In this document: positions 34,480 to 43,521 of the stretch, piece after piece | Numbering within the stretch: position 1 is the stretch's first letter | Layout of the letters: the number at the start of each line of letters is the position of its first letter | NCBI GenBank assembly: GCA_963766175.1 | Contig: CAVXZE010000023.1 | Location: 1 to 64,000 of the forward strand | From: CAVXZE01 sp963766175 | GTDB taxonomy: Bacteria > Myxococcota_A > UBA9160 > UBA6930 | DNA: 64,000 nucleotides | Direction: 5' to 3' | Program-made: the position numbers and the translations under genes | The notes under the pieces: model-generated | Seen by the model: the letters and a program-made list of their open reading frames with translations, nothing else | Databases searched by the model: none | What the model was told of the DNA's origin: nothing

Positions 34480-35985
34480 GTGAACCTGATGATGCTGCTC
34501 GAGATGGCCACGTCGGGCTTCGGCGACCGGGTGGCCGTCAAGAGCGGAGCGGCCAGTCTCACCTACTCGCAGCTCTTCGAGGCGGCGGGGGCGGCGGCCC
34601 GGGAAATCGCCAGCTCCGGCTGCGAGCGGATCGCGCTCCTGGACGAGAGCAGTCTGGCGGTCCCGGTGGGCCTCTTCGCCAGCGCCTGGGCGGGCCTGCC
34701 CTTCGTCCCGCTCAACTACCGCCTGACCGGGGCCGAGTTGGAGAGACTGGTGGAGGAGATCGCTCCCTCCTACCTGGTCACGGACAGCGACCGGGCCGAG
34801 GCTCTCTCGAAGCTCCCCGGCACGACCGTCGTCAGCCGTGAACGCTTCCTCGAGCGGGCCAGTGCCGGATCGGCGGGAGAGCCCACCTGGCCGATGGATC
34901 CCGACCAGATTGCGATCCTTCTCTTCACCAGCGGGACCACGGGCCCGCCCAAGGCGGCCCTGCTTCGCCACAAGCACCTGGTCTCGTACATCCTCGGCTC
35001 CGTCGAGTTCGCTTCCGCCGCCGAGGAAGACGCGGCGCTGGTCAGCGTCCCTCCCTACCACGTCGCCGGAATGGCGGCGATCGCCAGCTCCGTCTACGCC
35101 GGACGGCGGATCGTCCAGCTTCCCAGCTTCAGCGCCGAGGCCTGGCTGGAGCTGGCGCGCTCCGAATGCGTCACCAACGCCATGCTGGTACCCACCATGC
35201 TGGCGCGCGTCATCGAAGCCCTCTCGGACGCCGAGAGCGCGGACCTCCCCAGTCTCCGGGCCCTTTCCTACGGTGGCGGCAAGATGCCGCAGTCGGTGAT
35301 CGAGCGCGCCATGAAGCTCTTTCCCGATACCGACTTCACCAACGCCTACGGGCTCACCGAGACCAGCTCGACCATCTCCCTCCTCGGTCCCGACGAACAT
35401 CGCGCCGCCGCGCGGAGCGACGACCCGAAAATCCGGCGCCGTCTGACCTCCGTGGGTCGCCCGCTGCCAAGCGTCGAGGTCCAGATCCGCGACGAGGAAG
35501 GAAGGCACCTGGCCTCCGGCGAACGCGGCGAGATCTACGTGCGCGGAGAGCAGGTCTCCGGCGAATACCTCGGCCGCGCCAGCAGTATCGACGGCGAGGG
35601 CTGGTTCCCCACCCGTGACAGCGGTTCCATGGACGCGGAGGGCTACATCTTCATCGAGGGCCGCGCCGACGACATCATCGTGCGCGGCGGCGAGAACATG
35701 TCACCGGGAGAGATCGAAGACGTGCTGCTCGAGCACGAGGCCGTGGCGGACGCTGCGGTGGTAGGACTTCCCGATGAGCAGTGGGGAGAGACCGTCGCGG
35801 CGGCCGTGGTGACCAAGCCCGGGTGCTCCGTCAGCGAGGAGGAGATCCGCAGCTGGGTCAAGGATCGACTCCGATCGTCGCGCACGCCCCAGCGAATCGA
35901 TTTTCGCGAGGAGCTTCCGTACAGCGAGCTCGGAAAGCTTCTGCGGCGAAAGCTGCGCGCAGAGATGCTGGGAGACGAGACGTAG
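34480..35985 (+). CDS. Acyl-CoA synthetase (AMP-forming ligase)
   Basis: A 501-residue ANL-superfamily ligase. The P-loop is LLFTSGTTGPPKAALLRHKH (about 146-165), A5 motif NAYGLTETSS (about 288-297), and hinge/A8 region RADDIIVRGGENMSPGEIED (about 392-411). The C-terminal Lys for adenylation is in LGKLLRRKL. GTG at 34480 begins three bases after the small protein's stop; an ATG nine bases further in is possible. It activates a carboxylic acid to the CoA thioester, feeding the crotonase, CaiB and dehydrogenase genes around it. Substrate not predictable. Confidence 0.92.
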   Translation: MNLMMLLEMATSGFGDRVAVKSGAASLTYSQLFEAAGAAAREIASSGCERIALLDESSLAVPVGLFASAWAGLPFVPLNYRLTGAELERLVEEIAPSYLVTDSDRAEALSKLPGTTVVSRERFLERASAGSAGEPTWPMDPDQIAILLFTSGTTGPPKAALLRHKHLVSYILGSVEFASAAEEDAALVSVPPYHVAGMAAIASSVYAGRRIVQLPSFSAEAWLELARSECVTNAMLVPTMLARVIEALSDAESADLPSLRALSYGGGKMPQSVIERAMKLFPDTDFTNAYGLTETSSTISLLGPDEHRAAARSDDPKIRRRLTSVGRPLPSVEVQIRDEEGRHLASGERGEIYVRGEQVSGEYLGRASSIDGEGWFPTRDSGSMDAEGYIFIEGRADDIIVRGGENMSPGEIEDVLLEHEAVADAAVVGLPDEQWGETVAAAVVTKPGCSVSEEEIRSWVKDRLRSSRTPQRIDFREELPYSELGKLLRRKLRAEMLGDET

Positions 35986-36071
35986 ACCAGGAACCGAAGA
36001 CCGTTGTCCTCTCGCTGGCGGAGGCGATCGAGCGGCTGCAGTCGCCCTTCGCCCCCGAAGATTTCTCTGCA

Positions 36072-37025
36072 TTGACCGGGGAACCGATCCTGCTCGTCGC
36101 CCTCGACTCCGACGCTGCAGCACCGAGCGCCGAAGCCATCGCCGCGGCAGAGGCGGGCCTCGCGGCTCTTCCCTGCCCCGCCGTGGCCCTCGATACCGGG
36201 AGCCCCCGATCGACGGCGACTCCGCTGCGCGATCACTTCGACATCGTGGTCCGCTCGCGGGAGGAGCTCGAGCCGATCCTCAGCGCCACGCGGCGCACAC
36301 CGCTTGCGGCCATGGCGCTGGTCCAGTTGCTACGGCAGAGCGCCCACCTCGACATCCACCAGGGTCTGGTCGCGGAGTCGCTGGTGTACTCCACGCTTCA
36401 GAGCGGACCGGAGTTCGGAAGGTGGTTGTCGGCGCGACCCGCAGCACCCGTGCACGAGGCGAGCCTGGAGCCCCCCGTTCTCCTGCATCGATCCGGCGCC
36501 CGCCTCGAACTCACGCTGAATCGACCCGAGAAGAGGAACGCCTTTTCCGTGCAGATGCGTGATGCCCTGGTGGAGGGACTTCGGACGGCCGTCTGCGATT
36601 CTTCGATCACCGAGGTGATCCTCCGGGGAGCCGGTCCCAACTTCTGCAGCGGAGGAGACCTCGACGAGTTCGGCAGCCTACCCGACCCCTCCACCGCCCA
36701 CGCGGTCCGATCTACCCGCAACCCAGCTCGCCTGCTCGGCCAATGCGCCGACCGGGTGCGCGCCGAGCTGCACGGTGCCTGCGTGGGCGCGGGAATCGAG
36801 CTTGCGGCCTTCGCCCGCAAGCTGACGGCCTCGGAAGACGCCTTCTTCCAGCTTCCCGAAGTGGCGATGGGACTGGTACCCGGAGCTGGAGGCACGGTCA
36901 GCATCCCACGGCGAATCGGGCGCCAGCGCGCCGCGTATCTCGCTCTCTCCGGCCTTCGCATCGACGCGGTCACCGCACAGCACTGGGGTCTGATCGACGA
37001 GATCCGCGAGGAGCCCGGTGTCTGA
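36072..37025 (+). CDS. Enoyl-CoA hydratase/isomerase with N-terminal extension; start unclear
   Basis: The last 180 residues are a crotonase: FCSGGDLDEFGS, HGACVGAGIELAAFA and FQLPEVAMGLVPGAGGT keep both hydratase glutamates. About 130-150 residues precede it and contain LVQLLRQSAHLDIHQGLVAE, not part of a normal hydratase. Coding character appears to continue upstream to about 35985, where the ligase ends in another frame, but no ATG, GTG or TTG exists in this frame between there and the TTG at 36072. The given start is therefore a minimum. The C-terminus is short, and the stop overlaps the CaiB start by eight bases. A fusion by frameshift with the ligase cannot be excluded. Confidence 0.72.
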   Translation: MTGEPILLVALDSDAAAPSAEAIAAAEAGLAALPCPAVALDTGSPRSTATPLRDHFDIVVRSREELEPILSATRRTPLAAMALVQLLRQSAHLDIHQGLVAESLVYSTLQSGPEFGRWLSARPAAPVHEASLEPPVLLHRSGARLELTLNRPEKRNAFSVQMRDALVEGLRTAVCDSSITEVILRGAGPNFCSGGDLDEFGSLPDPSTAHAVRSTRNPARLLGQCADRVRAELHGACVGAGIELAAFARKLTASEDAFFQLPEVAMGLVPGAGGTVSIPRRIGRQRAAYLALSGLRIDAVTAQHWGLIDEIREEPGV

Positions 37026-38431
37026 AGCCGCCAGCCCCGTTGGCTGCGACTCCCTGGCCACCACCGAGTATCGCGTCGCCGATTCGGGTGTCGGATCCGA
37101 CTACACCGCGTCGCTGCTGGAGTGGCTCGGCTGCCGTGTCGTGCGCTCAGCCGAACGGCAGCGAGCCGCACCCGGCCATCGAGTGGGCCGACTCGGGCGC
37201 AATGGTCCTCACCGGCCACCCCGATGGCCCGCCGGTTCTCGCCCCGGGCCCGCTGGCCACCTGCGCGCGCGCCACGTTGGATGCGATCCGCCTGGTCGCC
37301 GGTCCGCGCTGGTCGTCGGACCTCGACGGGCCCGCTCTCCTCGGGGAACGAGCGGCCATCTTCGGCCTGACTCGACGCGGGGTCGTCTCACCCGGCGGGA
37401 GCTGCCGCATCCTCCAGGCGGCGGACGAGTGGATCGCCATCAGCCTGCCCCGGCCAGACGACCTGAGGTTGATCCCCGCCTGGCTCGGCGAGGGTGAGGT
37501 CGCTGAGCCCTGGGAGTTCGTGGCCAGCCGCGTGGCGGTTCGACCCGCTGCCGAGATCGTCGCACGCGCACGACTCCTCGGGCTTGCGGCGGCCGTCGCC
37601 GTGGATCCGCCCGCCGACGCTCCCCCCTGGTGCCGAGTCGCGGCTCGCGGAAGATCGGTCACGCGAGCCCGAGCCGAGCGGCCGCTGGTCGTCGACCTCT
37701 CCTCGCTCTGGGCCGGTCCGCTCTGCACCCACCTCCTCGAGCTCGCCGGAGCGCGGGTGGTGAAGCTGGAGAGCACCCGCCGGATGGATGGCGCCCGCTC
37801 GGGCCCGCTCGACTTCTTCGGGCTCCTCAACGCCGGGAAGGCGAGCGTGGCGCTCGACTTCGGCGATCCCTCCGGACGCCGCAAGCTGCATCGGATCCTG
37901 GAACGCGCGGACATCGTGGTGGAGAGCGCCAGACCCCGAGCCCTCGCGCAGCTCGGAGTCGATGCCGAGGCATTGGTGAAGAGCACCCCGGGACTCACCT
38001 GGGTGAGCCTGACCGGGTACGGACGCCGAGAGCCAGGGGCGGGATGGATCGCCTTCGGCGACGACGCCGGTGTCGCTGCCGGGCTCGCAGCCGCAACCGG
38101 CGGGCGAGGCGGCCCACCGCTCTTCTGTGCGGATGCCATCGCCGATCCTCTTGCCGGCATCCACGCCGCGCTGGCAGCGCTCGCCTGCTGGAAGGGCGGT
38201 GGTGGATACCTGCTGGACCTCGCGCTCAGCGATGTGGTCGCGCACGTTCTCGGCTTCGGTCCTGTACCATCCCCTGCCAGCGTTCACCGCACCGGCCCCG
38301 GCTGGGAGGTCGCGGCCGGTCATCAGCGAACCGCCGTCTCTCCGCCCCGGGCGCGGCCGGTCCGGCGCCCGGCGCGGGCGCTCGGAGCCGACACCGAGCG
38401 GGTGCTCGAAGAGCTCTCCATCTCGTGCTGA
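37018..38431 (+). CDS. Circularly permuted CaiB/BaiF CoA-transferase with apparent frameshift
   Basis: GTG at 37018 opens MSEAASPVGCDSLATTEYRV in frame 1, reading to about 37135 (LLEWLGCRVV). The same protein then continues in frame 2 from about 37150 (PNGSEPHPAIEWADSGAMVL), so one base appears added (or two lost) between. Residues after that resemble the small CaiB domain (CRILQAADEWIAISLPRPDD), and only then comes the Rossmann half (LVVDLSSLWAGPLCTHLLEL, GARVVKLES). The Asp aligning with formyl-CoA transferase Asp169 is coded at 38154-38156 (AIADPLAGIH). Domain order is thus reversed relative to normal CaiB. It overlaps both neighbouring genes. Either a sequencing slip or a decaying gene. 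Confidence 0.7.
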
Positions 38432-39870
38432 TCACCCGCGCAGAGATCGACGGCAACGCGCCCCTCGACCTCCGCATCGCCCGCGGCCGGATCGCCGAGA
38501 TTGGCTGCGCGTTGGCCCGCCGCGGCGGCGAGCGCCTGCTCGACGCCGCCGGCGGCGCACTCCTCCCCGGCCTGCACGACCACCACATTCACCTGATGGC
38601 CATGGCCGCCGCAGAGGCATCGGTCCCCTGCGGCCCTCCGCAGGTCCGAAGCATCGAATCCCTGGGGAATGCCCTGAGGTTGGGCGCGGAACGGAGCGGA
38701 TGGATTCGCGGGGTCGGCTACCACGAGTCCGTTGCCGGTCACCTCGACCGAGCGCTTCTCGACGACCTGGCTCTCGACCGCCCCGTCCGCATCCAGCACC
38801 GGAGCGGGGCGATGTGGGTGATGAACTCACCCGCCGTGGATCGCCTCGGCCTCGACCGCGCCGTGGACCAGCCGGGTATCGAGCGCGACGCCACCGGCCG
38901 GGCCACGGGGCGGCTCTTCCGCCTCGACGCCTGGCTCCGAGCGCAGCTCGAAGATGGCGACCCACCGAGCCTGGGCGATGTCAGCCTCCGTCTGGCCAGC
39001 TTCGGCGTCACGGGGCTGACGGACGCAACGGCCGAGAACTCGAGTGCCGAGCTCCGCGCCTTCGTCGCTGCAGCGGAGGGCGGCGAACTCCTCCAGCGCC
39101 TGGTGGTGATGGGCAGCCCCGATCTCCACTCACCCACCCACCCCATGGTCGAACCGGGCGCCCTCAAGGTGCTGCTCGAGGAGAACGACCTCCCTTCCTT
39201 CGAGCAGCTCCAGGCGATCATCGAGACCGCCCACGGCGGGAGCCGCTCGGTGGCCGTTCACTGCGTGACCCGATCGGAGCTCGTCCTCGCCGCCGCGGCC
39301 TTCGCGGCCGCCGGCGCTCGACCGGGAGACCGAATCGAGCACGCCTCCGTAGCGCCACCCGACGCGGTGCAGCTGGTCGCGAATCTCCCCCTTACCGTCG
39401 TCACCCAGCCCGGCTTCATCCGCGAGCGCGGCGACGCCTACCTCGTCGACGTCGAGCCTCGCGATCGGCCCTGGCTCTACCGATGTGCCGGCTTCCTGCG
39501 CGCCTCGGTGCCGCTCGGCGGTAGCACCGACGCTCCCTTCGGCGATCCAGACCCCTGGGCGGCGATGCGCTCGGCGGTCGATCGCCGCACCGAAGCCGGG
39601 GCCAGCTTCGGCCCCGACGAGGCGCTCACACCCGAGCGAGCTCTTGCCCTCTTCACTTCGCCCCCCGAGCGACCGGGCGCAGCGCCGCGATCCATCCAGG
39701 TCGGCGCGCCGGCGGATCTCTGCCTGCTCGACCGCCCCTGGTCGAGAGCGAGAGAGGAGCTCTCCAGCGGCCTGATCGTCGCCGCCCTCCGCGGCGGCTC
39801 CGTCATCTGGCCGAATTCGGAGGCCGATCCGTCCAGCCCTCACGGAGCGGAACCAGGTAGCACATGGTGA
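38425..39870 (+). CDS. Amidohydrolase-3 family metal-dependent hydrolase (YtcJ-like)
   Basis: A 481-residue amidohydrolase. GTG at 38425 overlaps the CaiB stop by seven bases and gives VLITRAEIDGNAPLDLRIAR. The metal motif is GLHDHHIHLM (about 45-54), followed by VAVHCVTRSE (His, about 275-284), RIEHAS (about 305-310) and GGSTDAPF (Asp, about 362-369). The layout is that of the DUF-like YtcJ/amidohydrolase-3 group, which hydrolyses amide or related bonds of small molecules. As last gene of the plus operon it may open a lactam, amide or enol-lactone in the pathway; the substrate is unknown. It overlaps the convergent SnoaL remnant by 68 bp. Confidence 0.87.
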   Translation: MLITRAEIDGNAPLDLRIARGRIAEIGCALARRGGERLLDAAGGALLPGLHDHHIHLMAMAAAEASVPCGPPQVRSIESLGNALRLGAERSGWIRGVGYHESVAGHLDRALLDDLALDRPVRIQHRSGAMWVMNSPAVDRLGLDRAVDQPGIERDATGRATGRLFRLDAWLRAQLEDGDPPSLGDVSLRLASFGVTGLTDATAENSSAELRAFVAAAEGGELLQRLVVMGSPDLHSPTHPMVEPGALKVLLEENDLPSFEQLQAIIETAHGGSRSVAVHCVTRSELVLAAAAFAAAGARPGDRIEHASVAPPDAVQLVANLPLTVVTQPGFIRERGDAYLVDVEPRDRPWLYRCAGFLRASVPLGGSTDAPFGDPDPWAAMRSAVDRRTEAGASFGPDEALTPERALALFTSPPERPGAAPRSIQVGAPADLCLLDRPWSRAREELSSGLIVAALRGGSVIWPNSEADPSSPHGAEPGSTW

Positions 39871-40030
39871 GCTTGCGCCTGCGGAACTTCCATTGGCCTT
39901 CGACCCAGACATAATCGTCCTCGTAGTAGCCGGATCCGATCATGATCTCTCCATCGATCGCGGCGCGCAGATCGAGGTAGCAGGCACCCGTCGCGTCGTC
40001 TCCCCGGAGCTCAACCTTCTCAGTCGCCAT
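39803..40030 (-). CDS. SnoaL-like C-terminal half (truncated remnant)
   Basis: A 75-residue protein that looks like only the second half of a SnoaL/NTF2-like domain: VELRGDDATGACYLDLRA, then GSGYYEDDYVWVEGQWKFRR, the typical closing strands. Complete members are near 130-150 residues; the N-terminal helices that build the pocket are missing. Its ATG overlaps the stop of the ligase by 11 bases and its 3' end lies inside the convergent amidohydrolase gene. It may be a deletion remnant or a minimal protein that needs a partner. Confidence 0.55.
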   Translation of the reverse strand: MATEKVELRGDDATGACYLDLRAAIDGEIMIGSGYYEDDYVWVEGQWKFRRRKLTMCYLVPLREGWTDRPPNSAR

Positions 40031-41648
40031 GCTGCGAGCTCCCGCCCGCCACTCGTTCGCGCAGAACGAACTTGGTCACCTTCCCCATGGCATTCATCGG
40101 GAGGGAATCGACGATCTCGACACGTCGCGGGACCTTGTAGTTCGCCATGTTCGCACGACACCACGCGATCACCGAATCCGGCGTGATCGAGGAGCCCGGC
40201 GCGGGGACGACGAAGGCCATCCCGAGCTCACCCATGCGCTCATCGGGAACGCCGATCACCGCCACCTGAAGAACGTCCTCCCAGGAGTGCATCAGGTTCT
40301 CGATCTCGGCGGGATAGCAGTTGAAGCCGCCCGTGATGAACATGTCCTTGATGCGATCGGTGATGCGCAGGTAACCGCGATCGTCCATGATTCCGATGTC
40401 GCCGGTGTGCAGCCAGCCCTCCGGGTCGATCGCCTTGTCGGTCTCGGAAGCGTCGTCGAAGTAGCCTTGCATGACGATGTAGCCGCGCACCACCACCTCG
40501 CCCGGCTCCCCGCGCGGGGTCTCCTTCCCCTCCTTGTCCACGCAGCGGACCTCGACATCCGGTATCGCCCTGCCGGAGGTACTGGCAATCGTCTCGGGGG
40601 AATCGTCCTCGCGGCACATGGTCACCGGACCGGTGCTCTCCGTGAGCCCGTAGCCGGTGATGATGGTCTCGAAGCCGAGAGCACGGCGCATCCGGTGGAT
40701 CAACTCAACGGGGATCGCGGCGGCGCCGGTGACGGCGAGGCGAAGGCAGGAGAGATCGAACTTCTCCCGATCGGGGTGGGCCAGAATCGACTGATAGAGC
40801 GCGGGCGGACCCGGGAGGACACTGACGCGCTCCTTTCCGACCCGCTCCAGCACCGCCGGGACGTCGAAGACCGGGTGCGGAAGGATCGTCGCGCCGCGCA
40901 TGATCGCCGCCAACCAGCCCGCCTTGTAACCGAAGGAGTGGAAGAACGGATTCACGATCAGGTATCGATCGCTCTGCCGAAGACCGACGATCTCGCTCCA
41001 CGCCTCGAAGCAGCGAAGAGTCTGGCCGTGGGTGGTCATCGCGCCCTTCGGCTTTCCCGTCGTCCCGGAGGTGAAGAGGATGTCCGAGAGGTCGTCGGCG
41101 GAGACGGCCTCGGCACGCCGCTGCGCTTCCTGCGCACTGACGGCCTCGCCCTCGGCGAGGAACTCGGACCAGGAAGTGGTGTCCGCTCCAGTCTTCTCGC
41201 CTCCCCGCAGGAGAATGATTTTTTCGAGGTGCGGCAGCGCGGCGATCGGGCGCGCTGCACTCGGGCTTCCCAGGGCATCGCGGAGCAGACCGACGTAATC
41301 GGTGTCCAGGAATCCGGCCACCGTGCACAGGATGCGTGCTCCGCTCTTCTCGAGGATGTAGCCCCCCTCAGCTCCCTTCAGCCGGGTATTGAGCGGAACC
41401 AGCACCCCTCCCGCCGCCTGCAGGCCGATCGCAGCCAGCACCCATTCGTGAATGTTCGGTGCCCAGATCCCGATGCGGTCGCCGGGCTCGATCCCAGCGG
41501 CGCAAAAGGCCCGCGCCGCCCGCGCCGATGCGCTCGCCAGCTCTGCAAAGCTCAGGGCGAGATCGCCCTCCTCGATGGCGATCCGGTCCCCGAAGCGCTC
41601 GGCGGCGCTGCGAACCAGTCGCGGAATGGTCTGCTCGAGTGAGTCCAT
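40020..41648 (-). CDS. Acyl-CoA synthetase (FadD3-like)
   Basis: A 542-residue AMP-forming ligase. The P-loop is ILFTSGTTGKPKGAMTTHGQ (about 190-209), A5 ITGYGLTESTGP, A7 GWLHTGDIG and A8 DRIKDMFITGGFNCYPAEIE. The C-terminal Lys is in MNAMGKVTKFVLRE. The sequence resembles ligases such as FadD3, which activates the indanedione propionate made in steroid ring breakdown, but that level of specificity cannot be fixed by eye. A 199-bp gap separates it from the divergent EthD-like gene, and the SnoaL remnant follows. Confidence 0.9.
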   Translation of the reverse strand: MDSLEQTIPRLVRSAAERFGDRIAIEEGDLALSFAELASASARAARAFCAAGIEPGDRIGIWAPNIHEWVLAAIGLQAAGGVLVPLNTRLKGAEGGYILEKSGARILCTVAGFLDTDYVGLLRDALGSPSAARPIAALPHLEKIILLRGGEKTGADTTSWSEFLAEGEAVSAQEAQRRAEAVSADDLSDILFTSGTTGKPKGAMTTHGQTLRCFEAWSEIVGLRQSDRYLIVNPFFHSFGYKAGWLAAIMRGATILPHPVFDVPAVLERVGKERVSVLPGPPALYQSILAHPDREKFDLSCLRLAVTGAAAIPVELIHRMRRALGFETIITGYGLTESTGPVTMCREDDSPETIASTSGRAIPDVEVRCVDKEGKETPRGEPGEVVVRGYIVMQGYFDDASETDKAIDPEGWLHTGDIGIMDDRGYLRITDRIKDMFITGGFNCYPAEIENLMHSWEDVLQVAVIGVPDERMGELGMAFVVPAPGSSITPDSVIAWCRANMANYKVPRRVEIVDSLPMNAMGKVTKFVLRERVAGGSSQHGD

Positions 41649-41847
41649 GGTTCGCCTCTACCTGAGTCCGGGCCCGAATCCGAGGGTTCGCTGGACGGCG
41701 GCAGAAATCCCCTCGAACGGACCGGGCGCGATTGGGTGGGGAGCGTATTCTATCCCACCCCATCGATCCGTTCTTCCGGGAGGTCGCCCGTTTGCGAAGG
41801 GATCGCTACCACGGCACTGGCCACCCACGCACGACCGAGGAGGGGCT

Positions 41848-42549
41848 TTGGAAAAGCTGATCTACGTGATCTGGAAGAGAACGGAACAGTCCATCGAGAG
41901 CTTCCAGCAGACGATGCTCGGCGAAGTCGCGGGCGGCCTCGAAGACCTCGGGGTGCGGGGACTCTCGCTGAATCTGGCCGACCCGCGGGCCGCCTACGCC
42001 CAGCCCATGCGGATTACGAAGATGCCAGAGCCCCTGTCCGGAACCGTCTCCATCTGGCTCGACACGGCCCTCGACCGGGACCCGGTCCATCGGTTGCTCG
42101 AGGCGGCCTGCCAGCGTGTTGAGGGCTACCTGGTCCTGGAGTCGGTCCCGATCGTCAACACCACACAGATCGCTCCTCTCGGCGAGCGCACCCCCGGTAT
42201 CACCACGGTGGCATTCCTCGAAAAGCCCGAGGCCATGACCTACGAATCCTGGATCGATCAGTGGCAGGGACACCACACCCAGGTCGCGATCGAGACGCAG
42301 AGCACCTTTCTCTACATCCAGAACGTGATCGTTCGAGCGGTGACCCCAGAAGCCCCTGGCTGGTCCGCCATCGTCGAGGAGAGCTTCCCGGCAGAGGCCC
42401 CGACCGATCCCATGGTCTTCTTCGCTGCGGGAAGCTCGCGGGAGAAGCTCGAGGAGAACCGGCGCCGCCTGATGGAAAGCTGCGCGAAGTTCATCGACTT
42501 CGCTCGCGTCGAGTCCCATCCCATGAGCAGCTACGTGCTGATGGGCTGA
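41848..42549 (+). CDS. EthD-domain (dimeric alpha-beta barrel) protein
   Basis: A 233-residue protein with two alpha-beta barrel halves. TTG at 41848 follows GAGGAGGGG and gives MEKLIYVIWKRTEQSIESF. The second half has the EthD mark YESWIDQWQGHHTQVAIETQ (about 133-152) and QNVIVRAVTP. EthD-like proteins support degradation of ethers or aromatic polyketides, usually with an unknown exact reaction. It is divergent from the FadD3-like ligase and converges on the ferredoxin gene. A longer frame upstream lies inside the divergent ligase and has no homology. Confidence 0.8.
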   Translation: MEKLIYVIWKRTEQSIESFQQTMLGEVAGGLEDLGVRGLSLNLADPRAAYAQPMRITKMPEPLSGTVSIWLDTALDRDPVHRLLEAACQRVEGYLVLESVPIVNTTQIAPLGERTPGITTVAFLEKPEAMTYESWIDQWQGHHTQVAIETQSTFLYIQNVIVRAVTPEAPGWSAIVEESFPAEAPTDPMVFFAAGSSREKLEENRRRLMESCAKFIDFARVESHPMSSYVLMG

Positions 42550-42579
42550 CCGGGGCGGCGCGGGAGCTCCCGGATCAGC

Positions 42580-42771
42580 TCATTCCTGAACGGCGAGCGC
42601 CTGGCGGGGACACCCGCGCACCGCTCTCTCCACGCCTGAGCGCAGGTTCTCCGGAATCGGGTCGAGCAGGATGGTCAGCGTGTCGTCCTCTTCGAGGCGA
42701 AACGCCTCCGGACAACTGCGCACGCAGACCGCGTTCGCCTCGCAGAGATCAGAGTTGACGACGACCTTCAT
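42580..42771 (-). CDS. Short-chain ferredoxin (3Fe-4S/4Fe-4S type)
   Basis: A 63-residue ferredoxin. The N-terminal cluster site is CEANAVCVRSCPEAF (about residues 9-23) and the closing Cys lies in RGCPRQAL (about 52-59). The spacing fits one-cluster ferredoxins that feed cytochromes P450 or Rieske oxygenases. Its ATG lies inside the 3' end of the SufR-like regulator gene (about 22-bp overlap), so the two are probably co-transcribed. No P450 gene is seen in the window. Confidence 0.88.
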   Translation of the reverse strand: MKVVVNSDLCEANAVCVRSCPEAFRLEEDDTLTILLDPIPENLRSGVERAVRGCPRQALAVQE

Positions 42772-43474
42772 CAGCGCTTCCTCGTTCGCCGGCCGTGCCG
42801 GGCGGTGGAACGGAGGCGGTCATTCTACCCGAGCTGGAGTAGGGGCCCTCCCGGGTGCTGATCTGGTATACGCACCGGTGAGAATCTTCCAGCAGGTGCT
42901 CGGTCCTTCGCACCTCGACATCGGGTCCCAGGATGGTCTGGAAGAGCGCCGGCTCCCCAGCACAAAGACCGCCGCAAACCCTGGCCGCGGCACAGATCGG
43001 GCAGTGGTTCTCCGCCAGGACCCAGCAATCCTCGCCGTCGGCGAACCATTCCGCCATGTAGCCCTCTTCATTGCGGAGCGACGCCAGCGCCTCCACCCGC
43101 TTCTCCAGAGGGGTCTCATGTCCCGGCATCCGCCGACGATAGCGCCGGATCTGAAGCCGAACTCGCTCCTCGACCAGACGCTGGAGGCCCTCGCCACCGA
43201 AGGCGCCATCGATGGCCTCGATCAGCCCAACGGCGAACTCCCGGTGGCTGTCGGGAAAGAACGGCTGAGCCGCCTCGCTGAGGCTCCAGCGGCGAGCCGG
43301 ACGGCCCACCGGGCGCCTCTCCTCGACATAGACCAGGAGTTCATCCTTGCTCAGGGCCTGCAAGTGCTGCCGCACCGCGACGGGCGTCACCCCGAGCTGC
43401 TGCGCCAGCTCGGTGGCGGTCTGCGGCCCCCCGGATTTGATCAGCTCCAGCAGCTTTCGGCGTGCGGGCGTCAT
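42749..43474 (-). CDS. SufR-like Fe-S helix-turn-helix regulator
   Basis: A 241-residue regulator. The N-terminal winged helix is ARRKLLELIKSGGPQTATEL followed by LGVTPVAVRQHLQALSKDEL. The C-terminal part has the SufR-type Cys pattern: ENHCPIC, RVCGGLC and SHRCVYQI, that is C-x12-C and a third Cys 29 residues on, with two extra Cys between. In SufR these bind a [4Fe-4S] cluster that controls the suf operon. Start at 43474 has an AAGGGA box five bases upstream; an in-frame ATG at 43498 has none. It is divergent from superoxide dismutase and upstream of the ferredoxin, so it probably senses oxidative or iron stress. Confidence 0.85.
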   Translation of the reverse strand: MTPARRKLLELIKSGGPQTATELAQQLGVTPVAVRQHLQALSKDELLVYVEERRPVGRPARRWSLSEAAQPFFPDSHREFAVGLIEAIDGAFGGEGLQRLVEERVRLQIRRYRRRMPGHETPLEKRVEALASLRNEEGYMAEWFADGEDCWVLAENHCPICAAARVCGGLCAGEPALFQTILGPDVEVRRTEHLLEDSHRCVYQISTREGPYSSSGRMTASVPPPGTAGERGSADEGRRQL

Positions 43475-43521
43475 CAATTCCCTTCTTTCTGAAATCAAGT
43501 TAAGCTAGATCCGGAAAAAGG

